DNA from: Ideonella sp.
GTDB taxonomy: Bacteria; Pseudomonadota; Gammaproteobacteria; Burkholderiales; Burkholderiaceae_C
Assembly (NCBI GenBank): GCA_015075165.1
Contig: JABTUY010000006.1
Location: 211,372 to 275,371 of the forward strand
Direction: 5' to 3'
DNA length: 64,000 bases
The translations under genes and the position numbers were made by a program. The notes under the pieces were generated by a model. It was given only the letters and a program-made list of their open reading frames with translations, made no database searches and was not told the origin of the DNA. Positions 23,681 through 30,701 of the stretch are shown here, piece by piece; the stretch's first letter is position 1, and each line of letters starts with the position of its first letter.

Positions 23681-24144
23681 GCGCGCACCACGTCATCGAC
23701 AACCCCGGCGCCCGCAAGGCCGACCTGGCGGCGATCCATATCGCCAAGGCCGAGCTGGGCTGGGACGACGACTGCTATCGCGACATCCTGTTCACGGTGT
23801 GTCGCGTGCGCTCCAGCGCGCTGCTCGACCACGCCGGCCGCAAGCGCTTCCTGGCCCACCTGCGCGCCTGCGGCTGGTCGGGTGGGGTCACGCCGCGCCG
23901 CGGCCCCGCACGGCCCGCCACGGCCCCGAAACGGCCCGCGCTGACCAGGCCGCAGCGGCTCATCTGGAGCCTGTGGCAGCAGCTGTTCGAGGCCGGCGTG
24001 GTCACCGACCGGCGCATGCCCGCGCTGCTGCACTTCATCGAGCGGCAGACCGGCGTGGCCCGGCTCGAGTGGCTCAACAGCGCCCAGGAGGATCTGGTGA
24101 TCCAGAGCCTGAAGGCCTGGCGCAAGCGCACCGGAGGTGGCTGA
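23677..24144 (+). CDS. gemA: GemA-family protein (Mu gp16, DUF1018)
   Basis: A 155-residue protein. The N-terminal block ADLAAIHIAKAELGWDDDCY, then RDILFTVCRVRSSALLDHAG and FLAHLRACGW, is diagnostic of the GemA/DUF1018 family. The C-terminal half (LIWSLWQQLFEAGVVTDRRM) also matches. In Mu, GemA alters host gene expression and DNA topology during lytic growth. ATGA overlaps with both neighbours indicate coupled expression with Mor. Confidence 0.9.
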   Translation: MSAHHVIDNPGARKADLAAIHIAKAELGWDDDCYRDILFTVCRVRSSALLDHAGRKRFLAHLRACGWSGGVTPRRGPARPATAPKRPALTRPQRLIWSLWQQLFEAGVVTDRRMPALLHFIERQTGVARLEWLNSAQEDLVIQSLKAWRKRTGGG

Positions 24145-24557
24145 TGGGAGGCGTGCAACGCACCACGCTGCTGCAGTTCGTGTCCGACCTGGTGGCCCAG
24201 GCCGAGTCGGTGCTGCTCAACCTCGGCGTCGACCCCAGCAAGGCCCGTCAGGCCGGCATGGAGATCGCGTTCCGCCTGTGCGAGCAGTACGCCAAGACCT
24301 ACATGTACGTGCCCACGCCCAACAGCCTGGTGCAGGCGCTGCGCAACCACGCCATCGCGCTCGAGTATGACCAGGATGGCCCCGGCGGCGTGGCACGCCG
24401 CACGCGCGACCGCATCGACCAGATCGCCGCGATCCACGACATCACCGTGCAGCAGGTGTACAACGTGCTCAGCCTACAGGAGTCGTTGCAGGCAGCCGAA
24501 ACCAAGCACGCCAGCGGGGTCCTGCCAGGCTTCGAGCGCCCCTCCGTTCGCGCCTGA
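24144..24557 (+). CDS. mor: Mor-family transcription activator
   Basis: A 137-residue protein with the Mor/C-family C-terminal fold: RLCEQYAKTYMYVPTPNSLV, then LRNHAIALEYDQDG and a terminal helix-turn-helix (RTRDRIDQIAAIHDITVQQV). In Mu, Mor activates the middle promoter. Here it is the last gene of the early operon, only about 160 bp from the phage end, while late genes read the other way from 14 kb. It must therefore act in trans on promoters elsewhere in the phage. Confidence 0.85.
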   Translation: MGGVQRTTLLQFVSDLVAQAESVLLNLGVDPSKARQAGMEIAFRLCEQYAKTYMYVPTPNSLVQALRNHAIALEYDQDGPGGVARRTRDRIDQIAAIHDITVQQVYNVLSLQESLQAAETKHASGVLPGFERPSVRA

Positions 24558-24571
24558 TCACGCCCCCGCGG

Positions 24572-24589
24572 CTCGGCCCGACGGCCGAG
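24572..24589 (+). terminator. Hairpin after the early operon
   Basis: A perfect 7-bp stem (CTCGGCC at 24572-24578, GGCCGAG at 24583-24589) with a CGAC loop lies 15 bp after the mor stop. There is no T-run, so it is a weak or Rho-assisted terminator candidate. Confidence 0.5.
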
Positions 24590-24719
24590 AATCGTGGGGC
24601 CAAATTTCTTGCGGCCACCGCAAAGCCCTTAAGCTCCCGTCCGTCCTGACCCGGGTCCATCCGCCCCCTTCCGGGTCGAATATCGCAGGGCCGTGCCCGA
24701 CTTATCGCAGGGCCGATCA
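24590..24719. promoter_or_regulatory. Right prophage end with transposase-site-like repeats
   Basis: The 13-mer TATCGCAGGGCCG occurs at 24681-24693 and again at 24703-24715, 22 bp apart. A looser copy AATCGTGGGGCCA lies at 24590-24602. The sequence then reads ATCA and, from 24720, host kinase codons. Mu-family ends finish in CA and carry several transposase-binding sites, so this is read as the phage terminus. The exact end and the target duplication cannot be fixed without the other junction. Confidence 0.72.
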
Positions 24720-25526
24720 GGCGCCGGCGCGCAGGTGTACCTGGCGCGCGAAGTTGCCGGCGGGCGCTGGGTGGCGCTCAAGCTGCTCGAGCTCGGCGCC
24801 GAACCGGCGTCGCCGCAGTGGCACGACGCGCTCGAACGCTTCAGGCGCGAGGCCACCGTGCTGCACCAACTGCGCCACCCGGGCATCGTCGAACTGCTCG
24901 ACGCCGGTGCCAGCGAGCAAGGCGGCTGGATAGCGCTCGAGCTGGTCGGCGGCAGCGACCTCGTGCGCTACACGCGGCCGTCGCGCCTGCTGCCGCCGCC
25001 GCTGGTCGCCGGCATCGGCGCGCGCGTGGCCGATGCGCTCGACCATGCGCATCGGCACGGCGTGATCCATCGCGACATCAAGCCGGCCAATCTGCTGGTG
25101 GACTGGACCGCCGATGCGGTGAAGATCGCCGACTTCGGCCTCGCGCGCAGCGGCGAACACACGCAGACCCGCTCCGGCGTCGCGCTGGGCTCGCCGGACT
25201 ACATGGCGCCCGAGCAGCTCGCGGGGGGTGACATCGGCCCGGCGGCGGATCTCTACGGCCTGGGTGCCACGCTGTTCGAGTTGCTGGCCGGCCGCCGGCC
25301 GCACACTGCCGACAACCTCGGTGCACTGCTGCGTGCCGTGGCGACCGAGCCCGCGCCCGACGTGGCGCAACTCGTGCCCACGCTCGACCGCGAGCTGGCC
25401 GCGACGGTGAACACCTTGCTTGCCAAGGACGCCCAGCGGCGCCCGCACAACGCCGCCGAGGTCGCGGCGCGGCTGCGGGCGTGCGGAGCGCACACCGGTC
25501 GCCTCAGCAGGCTGCCGACCCCTTGA
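24720..25526 (+). pseudogene. Ser/Thr protein kinase, 5' end removed by prophage insertion
   Basis: About 268 residues of a bacterial (Hanks-type) kinase. The host part opens inside the glycine-rich loop as GAGAQVYLA. It keeps the ATP-binding Lys (WVALKLLEL), the catalytic loop [10 protein letters not shown], the metal-binding DFG in IADFGLA, and YMAPEQL. The first beta strand and the native start are missing and should lie beyond the far prophage end. The frame stays open back to a GTG at 24693 within the phage terminus, so a hybrid with nine phage-coded residues is possible but lacks a ribosome-binding site. The downstream phosphatase and FHA genes are its expected partners. Confidence 0.85.
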
Positions 25527-25609
25527 CCTCGCCCGAACCCGGCGGCGTGGCGCGCGGGTTCCGAGGCACAATCGTTCCGACCAACGACGGCCCTGCCCGA
25601 TCGAACACC

Positions 25610-26395
25610 ATGAGTTTCGAGTACTTCCACGCTGTGGACGCCGGGCGGGCGCGCTCGAACAACGAGGATTCGGTCGAGGTCGACCCGGTCAACGCGCTGG
25701 CCGTGCTGGCCGACGGCATGGGCGGCTACAACGCCGGCGAGGTGGCCAGCACGATGGCCACCTCGTTCATCCGGACCGAGCTCGGGCGCTGGCTGAACGA
25801 AGCCGCGGGCCACGCCACCGACACCGAGGTGCGGCGCGCGATGGACATCTGCGTCGACAACGCCAACCGCGCGATCTTCAACGCCGCCAATTCCAACCCG
25901 CAGTACGCCGGCATGGGCACCACGCTGGTGGTGGCGGTGTTCCGCGAGACGCGGCTGCTGCTTGGCCATGTGGGCGACTCGCGGGCCTATCGCTGGCGCG
26001 GCGGGCGGCTGTCGCAGATCACGCGCGATCATTCGCTGCTGCAGGAGCAGATCGACGCCGGCCTGATCACCGCCGAACAGGCGGCCTTCTCGGCCAACAA
26101 GAACCTGGTGACGCGCGCGGTCGGCGTCGAAGACACCGTGCTGCTGGAGACCCATTTGCACGAGGTGCAGGTGGGCGACGTCTACCTGATGTGCTCCGAC
26201 GGCTTGTCCGACATGGTCGACGATGCGGCGATCGCACAGTTGCTGCAGACCCACGATGCGATCGAATCGGCGGGCCAGGCACTGGTGGTGGCGGCCAACG
26301 AGGCGGGCGGAAAGGATAATATCTCGCTCATTCTGGTCCGAGCCACCGATGGGCCAGGGGGCACGGGGCGAACGTGGTGGCCCTTCAAGCGCTGA
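25610..26395 (+). CDS. PP2C-type Ser/Thr protein phosphatase
   Basis: A 261-residue soluble phosphatase that would reverse Hanks-kinase phosphorylation. All PP2C motifs are present: SNNEDS with the metal-binding Asp near residue 20, LADGMGGYNAGEVAS near 35, GHVGDSRAYRW, MCSDGLSDMV and the terminal GGKDNISLILV. The ATG at 25610 is chosen because the family begins about ten residues before the SNNED motif. It lies 84 bp after the kinase remnant and before an FHA gene, the usual kinase-phosphatase-FHA signalling trio. Confidence 0.93.
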   Translation: MSFEYFHAVDAGRARSNNEDSVEVDPVNALAVLADGMGGYNAGEVASTMATSFIRTELGRWLNEAAGHATDTEVRRAMDICVDNANRAIFNAANSNPQYAGMGTTLVVAVFRETRLLLGHVGDSRAYRWRGGRLSQITRDHSLLQEQIDAGLITAEQAAFSANKNLVTRAVGVEDTVLLETHLHEVQVGDVYLMCSDGLSDMVDDAAIAQLLQTHDAIESAGQALVVAANEAGGKDNISLILVRATDGPGGTGRTWWPFKR

Positions 26396-26468
26396 GCACG
26401 AACCGGGCGAGGGGCTGGTCAGACGGCCGGTGCGGCGGATGCGCAAGGCGAACGATTAGAGGATGAGC

Positions 26469-27149
26469 ATGGGCAAGCTGGTGGTGTCACTCGATGGTGT
26501 GGTCATCAAGGAAGTCCAGATCATCAAGGACAAGACCACGCTCGGTCGCCGCCCGTACAACGACATCGTGATCGACAACCTCGCCGTCAGCGGCGAGCAC
26601 GCGGTGCTGCAGATGGTGGGCGCCGACGTCTTCATCGAAGACCTCAACAGCACCAACGGCACCTACATCAACGGCAAGGCCGTCAAGAAGCAGCTGCTCG
26701 CGCACAACGACACCGTCGAGATCGGCAAGTACAAGATCAAGTACCTGGTCGAAGAAGGCGGCGACTACGAAAAGACGATGATCATGCGCCCCGGCACGCA
26801 GCCGGCGGCGGGCGCGCCGGCGGCCGGCTTCTCGCACACCTCGGGCCTGGGCGCCAACTCGGGCTTCGGCACGCTGGGCGCCAACAGCAACCCGGCGTCG
26901 ATCAAGGTGCTCAACGGCGCCGCGGCCGGCCGCGAGGTGGCGCTGACCAAGGTGGTCACCACGGTCGGCAAGCCCGGCGTGCAGGTGGCCTCGATCACCA
27001 AGCGGCCCGGCGGCTACGTGATCGCCCATGTCGAAGGCGCGCACCGGCCGGCCATCAACGGCGCGCCGCTCACCGGCGACTCGGTGCATCTGAAGAATGG
27101 CGACGTGATCGAGCTCGCCGGCACGCAGATGCAGTTCGTCCAGTCGTGA
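26469..27149 (+). CDS. FHA-domain protein
   Basis: A 226-residue protein. An FHA domain occupies residues about 5-95: LGRRPYNDIVIDNLAVSGEH and DLNSTNGTYINGKAV hold the conserved GR, SxxH and NG motifs that bind phosphothreonine. Next comes YEKTMIMRPGTQ, with a Thr that could itself be phosphorylated, then a Gly/Ala linker and a second FHA-like beta domain (residues about 135-226). The second ATG (26469) is preferred to 26463 because the AGAGG motif is six bases before it but abuts the first. It probably reads the output of the interrupted kinase. Confidence 0.9.
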   Translation: MGKLVVSLDGVVIKEVQIIKDKTTLGRRPYNDIVIDNLAVSGEHAVLQMVGADVFIEDLNSTNGTYINGKAVKKQLLAHNDTVEIGKYKIKYLVEEGGDYEKTMIMRPGTQPAAGAPAAGFSHTSGLGANSGFGTLGANSNPASIKVLNGAAAGREVALTKVVTTVGKPGVQVASITKRPGGYVIAHVEGAHRPAINGAPLTGDSVHLKNGDVIELAGTQMQFVQS

Positions 27150-27160
27150 CGCGGCCGCGG

Positions 27161-27178
27161 CCGTGACGGCCGTCACGG
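27161..27178. repeat. Perfect 18-bp palindrome after the FHA gene
   Basis: CCGTGACGGCCGTCACGG reads the same on both strands and lies 12 bp after the FHA stop. No T-run follows. It may be a hairpin terminator or a protein-binding site. The rest of the 224-bp gap shows nothing further. Confidence 0.6.
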
Positions 27179-27373
27179 CGTGCAGGCGCTGAGCCGGCCG
27201 GCGATGGCCATCGGCAACGATCGCGCACTTCCTGCCTTGCGCTGAACGCGCCGGGCCCCCAACATCAGCGGCAGCACGGGCCGACGGCGCGCCAAGGATG
27301 CGTCGTGCGGCCGCTACGCGTGCCTTCGATCAACCCGCGTGCCGTGCGAGGACGGCGCAAGTCCCACTCGACC

Positions 27374-28156
27374 ATGCAGATCCGCGTCCTCGGCTGTTCC
27401 GGCTCCATCGGTGGCGAGTGCCGCACGACCGCCTTCCTGCTCGACCGCGACGTGCTGATCGACGCCGGCACCGGCGTCGGCGACCTCACGCTCGAAGAGC
27501 TGGGCGCGGTCGACCACATCCTGATCAGCCACTCGCACCTCGACCACATCCTGTCGATCGGCCTGCTCGCCGACAGCGTGATGCGGCTGCGGCGTGGCCG
27601 CGAGCCGATCCAGGTGCACGCGCTGCCGGCCACGATCGACGCGCTGCGCACGCACATCTTCAACGGCGTGATCTGGCCCGATTTCACGCGGCTGCCGTCG
27701 GCCGAGGCGCCGATCCTGCGGCTGCTGCCGTTCGAGGTGGGCCAGACCATCGATCTGGGCAACCGCCGCATCGAGGTGCTGCCGGCCGAGCACACCGTGC
27801 CGGCGGTGGGCTTCGCGGTGCTCGGCGCGCCGGTGGCCAAGCGCGGCGCCTTCATCTACACCGGCGACACCGGCCCCAACCCCGCGCTGTGGACGCGGCT
27901 GCATGGCATGCGCATCGGCGCGCTGGTGATCGAAACCGCGTTCCGCGACGAAGAGCGCCAGCTCGCCCGCGTCAGCCGCCACCTGTGCCCCGCCGCGCTC
28001 GGGCAGGAGCTGGCGCGACTCGAGCACCCGACCAACGTCTTCATCACCCACATCAAGCCCGGCGAGATGGATGCGGTGATGACCGAGATCGCCGCGCTGA
28101 ACAGCCCGCACCGCATCCGCGCGCTGGTGCAGGGCCAGGTCATCGCGCTCGAGTAG
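27374..28156 (+). CDS. Metallo-beta-lactamase-fold phosphodiesterase (class II cyclic-nucleotide PDE type)
   Basis: A 260-residue protein. The zinc-site motif HSHLDHILSI lies near residue 55, further metal ligands are in LPAEHTVPAVG and IYTGDTGPNP, and a last His is in VFITHIKPGEM. This arrangement matches class II 3',5'-cyclic-nucleotide phosphodiesterases better than RNase Z or lactamases. It often travels with kinase/FHA genes in beta-proteobacteria. The ATG at 27374 is chosen because the upstream extension is Arg-rich and unlike the family. Confidence 0.82.
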   Translation: MQIRVLGCSGSIGGECRTTAFLLDRDVLIDAGTGVGDLTLEELGAVDHILISHSHLDHILSIGLLADSVMRLRRGREPIQVHALPATIDALRTHIFNGVIWPDFTRLPSAEAPILRLLPFEVGQTIDLGNRRIEVLPAEHTVPAVGFAVLGAPVAKRGAFIYTGDTGPNPALWTRLHGMRIGALVIETAFRDEERQLARVSRHLCPAALGQELARLEHPTNVFITHIKPGEMDAVMTEIAALNSPHRIRALVQGQVIALE

Positions 28157-28176
28157 GCGCTGCACCTGCAACAGGA

Positions 28177-28193
28177 GTGACGCGACGCGTCAC
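28177..28193. repeat. 8-bp inverted repeat after the phosphodiesterase gene
   Basis: GTGACGCG and CGCGTCAC flank a single A. It lies 20 bp after the stop codon and about 95 bp upstream of the pilA promoter. It could terminate the upstream transcript; there is no T-run. Confidence 0.5.
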
Positions 28194-28286
28194 GCGCTGC
28201 AGGGCAAGCTGACGGATTTCGACACCCAAGCTGTAACGACCGTGAACTAACGCCCGCTCCGCGGCGTGTGGGCAGGGCAAGACAGC

Positions 28287-28302
28287 TGGCACGGCAGGTG
28301 CA
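28287..28302 (+). promoter_or_regulatory. Sigma54 promoter of pilA
   Basis: TGGCACGGCAGGTGCA fits the sigma54 consensus TGGCACN5TTGCA at every position but one, with the invariant GG and GC pairs correctly spaced. It lies 52 bp before the pilA ATG. pilA genes are classically driven by sigma54 with the PilS/PilR system, so PilR control is expected; an upstream PilR site was not identified. Confidence 0.85.
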
Positions 28303-28353
28303 TTCAGTAGAGGCCGGAACCAACCAACCCTGTTCCCCAAGGAGAGCTCAACT

Positions 28354-28827
28354 ATGAAACGTGTTCAACAAGGCTTCACCCTGATCGAACTGATGATCGT
28401 CGTGGCGATCATCGGCATCCTGGCGGCGGTCGCGCTGCCGGCGTATCAGGACTACACGGTGAAGGCCAAGGTATCGGAAGCGATCCTGGCGGCCAGCCAG
28501 TGCCGTACGACGGTGGCTGAGGTCTATCAAACGGGAACCATCTCCGCCGCCCCCGCCGCCGACGGTTGGGGCTGCGAGGTCACGACGGGCCCGGCCACCA
28601 AGTATGTGCAGACGGTCCGCACGGACGCCAATGGCGTAATCACGGTCACCACGACGGCCGACGCGAGCCTGAAGGCGGCCGCCAGCACGACGATCACCCT
28701 CACGCCCTACATTGGCAACGCTGCCGCAACGTTCTCGGCGGCCAACGTCGGCTCCCAGATCACCGAGTTCCGGTGCCAGGCCGGCAGCATGCCGAGGAAG
28801 TACCTGCCCGGTTCGTGCAAGAGCTGA
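28354..28827 (+). CDS. pilA: Type IV major pilin PilA
   Basis: A 157-residue class IVa prepilin. The leader MKRVQQG is cut by PilD before Phe8; the mature protein starts [20 protein letters not shown] with Glu at mature position 5. Four Cys (50, 74, 141, 155) allow two disulfides, the last pair closing the C-terminal D-loop. The chain ends CKS. A CAAGGAG site precedes the ATG. It is followed by a strong terminator and then by two O-oligosaccharyltransferase genes, suggesting a glycosylated pilin. In P. aeruginosa 1244, TfpO modifies the pilin's C-terminal Ser; the terminal Ser here is an analogous candidate site by inference. Confidence 0.96.
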   Translation: MKRVQQGFTLIELMIVVAIIGILAAVALPAYQDYTVKAKVSEAILAASQCRTTVAEVYQTGTISAAPAADGWGCEVTTGPATKYVQTVRTDANGVITVTTTADASLKAAASTTITLTPYIGNAAATFSAANVGSQITEFRCQAGSMPRKYLPGSCKS

Positions 28828-28845
28828 TATCCCTTCGGTGAACGA

Positions 28846-28873
28846 AAAGAGGGCGCCGGGCGGCGCCCTCTTT
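28846..28873 (+). terminator. Rho-independent terminator of pilA
   Basis: A perfect 12-bp stem, AAAGAGGGCGCC with its complement, closes a GGGC loop and ends in TTT. It lies 19 bp after the pilA stop. Confidence 0.92.
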
Positions 28874-28904
28874 GATTTCCGAGACCTCATAAGACTTCAT
28901 ATCG

Positions 28905-30647
28905 ATGGGCATGACAGCCAGGAAGATGCCGCTGCTCTTGCTGCTGAGCTTGGCAGCGCTGGCATTGGGTTGGCTCATGCCAGGCCACTACTACCCATGG
29001 TCGACCTTCCAGCAACAGTGGATTGCAGGCCTTGGCGGGGTCATGCTCGCCGCGAGCGCATTTCTGCCAGTGGGCGACCAGATGAACGTAAGGTTGAGCT
29101 TCAGGTGGTCGCGTCTTGCCCTGTTGGCCCTGTTCCTTGCAATCGTTCCATGGATCCAATGGGGTCTAGGGCAGGTTGTCTTCTTGACGGACGCAATCGT
29201 CCCAAGCCTATTCTTGGCGGCATTTGCCTGCAGCCTCACCATAGGATCTGCACTGGCAGAGAAGCACGGCGAGGTGTGGCGCGGCGCACTGATGATCGCG
29301 ATCTTGATCGCCGCGTTCATATCGGTGGGAATTGCGCTTGCACAGTGGCTGCAGGTGGGTGAGAGCCTGTACGTAACCGGGCTTCCTCTCGACGGGCGAG
29401 CCTACGCGAACCTTGCCCAGCCCAATCACTTGGTGACCTTGCTTGGGATGGGGGTCGGCGCAACGCTCTACTTCTTCGAGACGCGAAGGGTTTCTGGCGC
29501 GACGGCCTCACTACTGGTTGGTTGGCTGGGTCTGGGCATGCTGACCACACAGTCGCGCACAGCGTGGATGTTCGTCGCACTAGTCGTCCTTTGGTGGGCC
29601 TGTTTCCGTCGCAAGGTGGACCTCCTTCTCCCTCCAACGGTTGTCACAGTTGGTGCCGCCTCGTTCTCTGTAGGTGTCTTCCTCTGGCCCTACATGTCTG
29701 CATGGCTCGACTTGGCCCCGGCGTCTCTCTACGGGCGACTGGTTGCCCATGGTCGCCTGACCATATGGCAGATCATGTGCGATGCCATTGGCCGGGCGCC
29801 TTGGCTCGGCTATGGGTGGAACCAAGTGACGCTTGCGCAGCAGGCAGCGGCGCTGGACAACCCGACTCAGGGAGAGATGTTCCAGAACAGTCACAACTTC
29901 GCCTTGGACGTATTTGCCTGGATGGGAGTTCCGCTCGGATGCGTGGTGCTGGTCGCTGTGGCGGTCTGGCTGATACGCGCAATTCGCGGCGTCAGAAGCA
30001 GTTCTCAGTGGTCGCTTCTCGTGCCGGTTGGGGCGATCTGGGCCCACGCCATGCTCGAATTCCCGCTCGACTATCTCTACTTTGTCGTTCCATTGGGCCT
30101 GCTGATGGGAACCGTCCAGTTCCGCGAGGGTGGTGCGGCTGCGCCGTTGGGAACGTCGCATCGTGCGCTATCAGTGTGGGGGCTGGCTGCGCTTTCCGCT
30201 GTCCTGACGGGCCTACTATTCTTGATCGGGGCCGAGTACATGCGCGTCGAGGAATCGGTGCGGCAACAACGGTTTCTGTTGGCCGGTATAGGTGTAGACA
30301 GGGTCAAGAGCGTTCCACCGCCAGATGTCGTGCTGCTTGACGTGCCGCGCGAGTACCACCGATTCTGGTCCACCCCAGTTGCGCGAGGTATGAGTGCGGC
30401 GACATTGGATTGGATGCGCCATGTCACTCAACGGACGGCGTCACCTCCAGCCATGCTTCGGTATGCGCTCGCTGCGGGTCTGAACGGACGAGCCGCTGAA
30501 GCGGAGCGTACGCTGCGCCTAATCTGCAAGATGCATTCACCCGCTCGATGCATTGAAGGCAAGAAGTCCTGGGAGGTGGCGAGAGCGAAGTACCCGGAAC
30601 TGGCAACGATGCCTTGGCCGGCCGTGGCGAGCGACACTGGCAGCTAG
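28905..30647 (+). CDS. O-oligosaccharyltransferase / Wzy_C membrane protein (first copy)
   Basis: A 580-residue protein with about twelve membrane helices. Family landmarks of the Wzy_C ligase/PglL/TfpO group are NLAQPNHLVTLLGMGVG, MLTTQSRTAWM, a large periplasmic loop with MFQNSHNFALDVFAWMGVPL, and AHAMLEFPLDYLYFVVPLGL. The C-terminal 120 residues are soluble, as in PglL-type enzymes. It would transfer lipid-linked glycan to protein in the periplasm. Position just after pilA points to pilin as substrate. The start has no good ribosome-binding site, and base composition is visibly less GC-rich than its neighbours, hinting at transfer. Confidence 0.85.
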   Translation: MGMTARKMPLLLLLSLAALALGWLMPGHYYPWSTFQQQWIAGLGGVMLAASAFLPVGDQMNVRLSFRWSRLALLALFLAIVPWIQWGLGQVVFLTDAIVPSLFLAAFACSLTIGSALAEKHGEVWRGALMIAILIAAFISVGIALAQWLQVGESLYVTGLPLDGRAYANLAQPNHLVTLLGMGVGATLYFFETRRVSGATASLLVGWLGLGMLTTQSRTAWMFVALVVLWWACFRRKVDLLLPPTVVTVGAASFSVGVFLWPYMSAWLDLAPASLYGRLVAHGRLTIWQIMCDAIGRAPWLGYGWNQVTLAQQAAALDNPTQGEMFQNSHNFALDVFAWMGVPLGCVVLVAVAVWLIRAIRGVRSSSQWSLLVPVGAIWAHAMLEFPLDYLYFVVPLGLLMGTVQFREGGAAAPLGTSHRALSVWGLAALSAVLTGLLFLIGAEYMRVEESVRQQRFLLAGIGVDRVKSVPPPDVVLLDVPREYHRFWSTPVARGMSAATLDWMRHVTQRTASPPAMLRYALAAGLNGRAAEAERTLRLICKMHSPARCIEGKKSWEVARAKYPELATMPWPAVASDTGS

Positions 30648-30701
30648 CTGGAGACCCTAGCAAGACTGCTTGGCCACAGCCATCCCGCAGCCCAGGAATT
30701 G

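Larger units (their letters stand above)
1..24719. mobile_element. Mu-like (BcepMu-type) transposable prophage, right-hand part
   Basis: The block encodes Mu-family proteins in recognisable order: F-like protein, portal, terminase, gp27, gp26 and gp25 on the minus strand, and gp16-type regulator, transposase A, ATPase B, Gam, GemA and Mor on the plus strand. Early and late units diverge from a regulator pair near 15.2 kb, the arrangement known from BcepMu. The right end is placed at the CA at 24718-24719, just after two 13-bp repeats and just before sequence that is in frame with a host kinase. The left end, major capsid, tape measure and tail assembly genes are not in the window. No frameshift was seen in any core gene, so the element could be intact; this is inference. 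Confidence 0.93.

Noticed and set aside
24540..24720. A tRNA or tRNA-end attachment site at the prophage border
   Set aside because: No tRNA cloverleaf is visible and the element encodes a DDE transposase, which does not use tRNA att sites.
26765..27001. Antisense frame within the FHA gene
   Set aside because: It mirrors FHA codons and has no ribosome-binding site.
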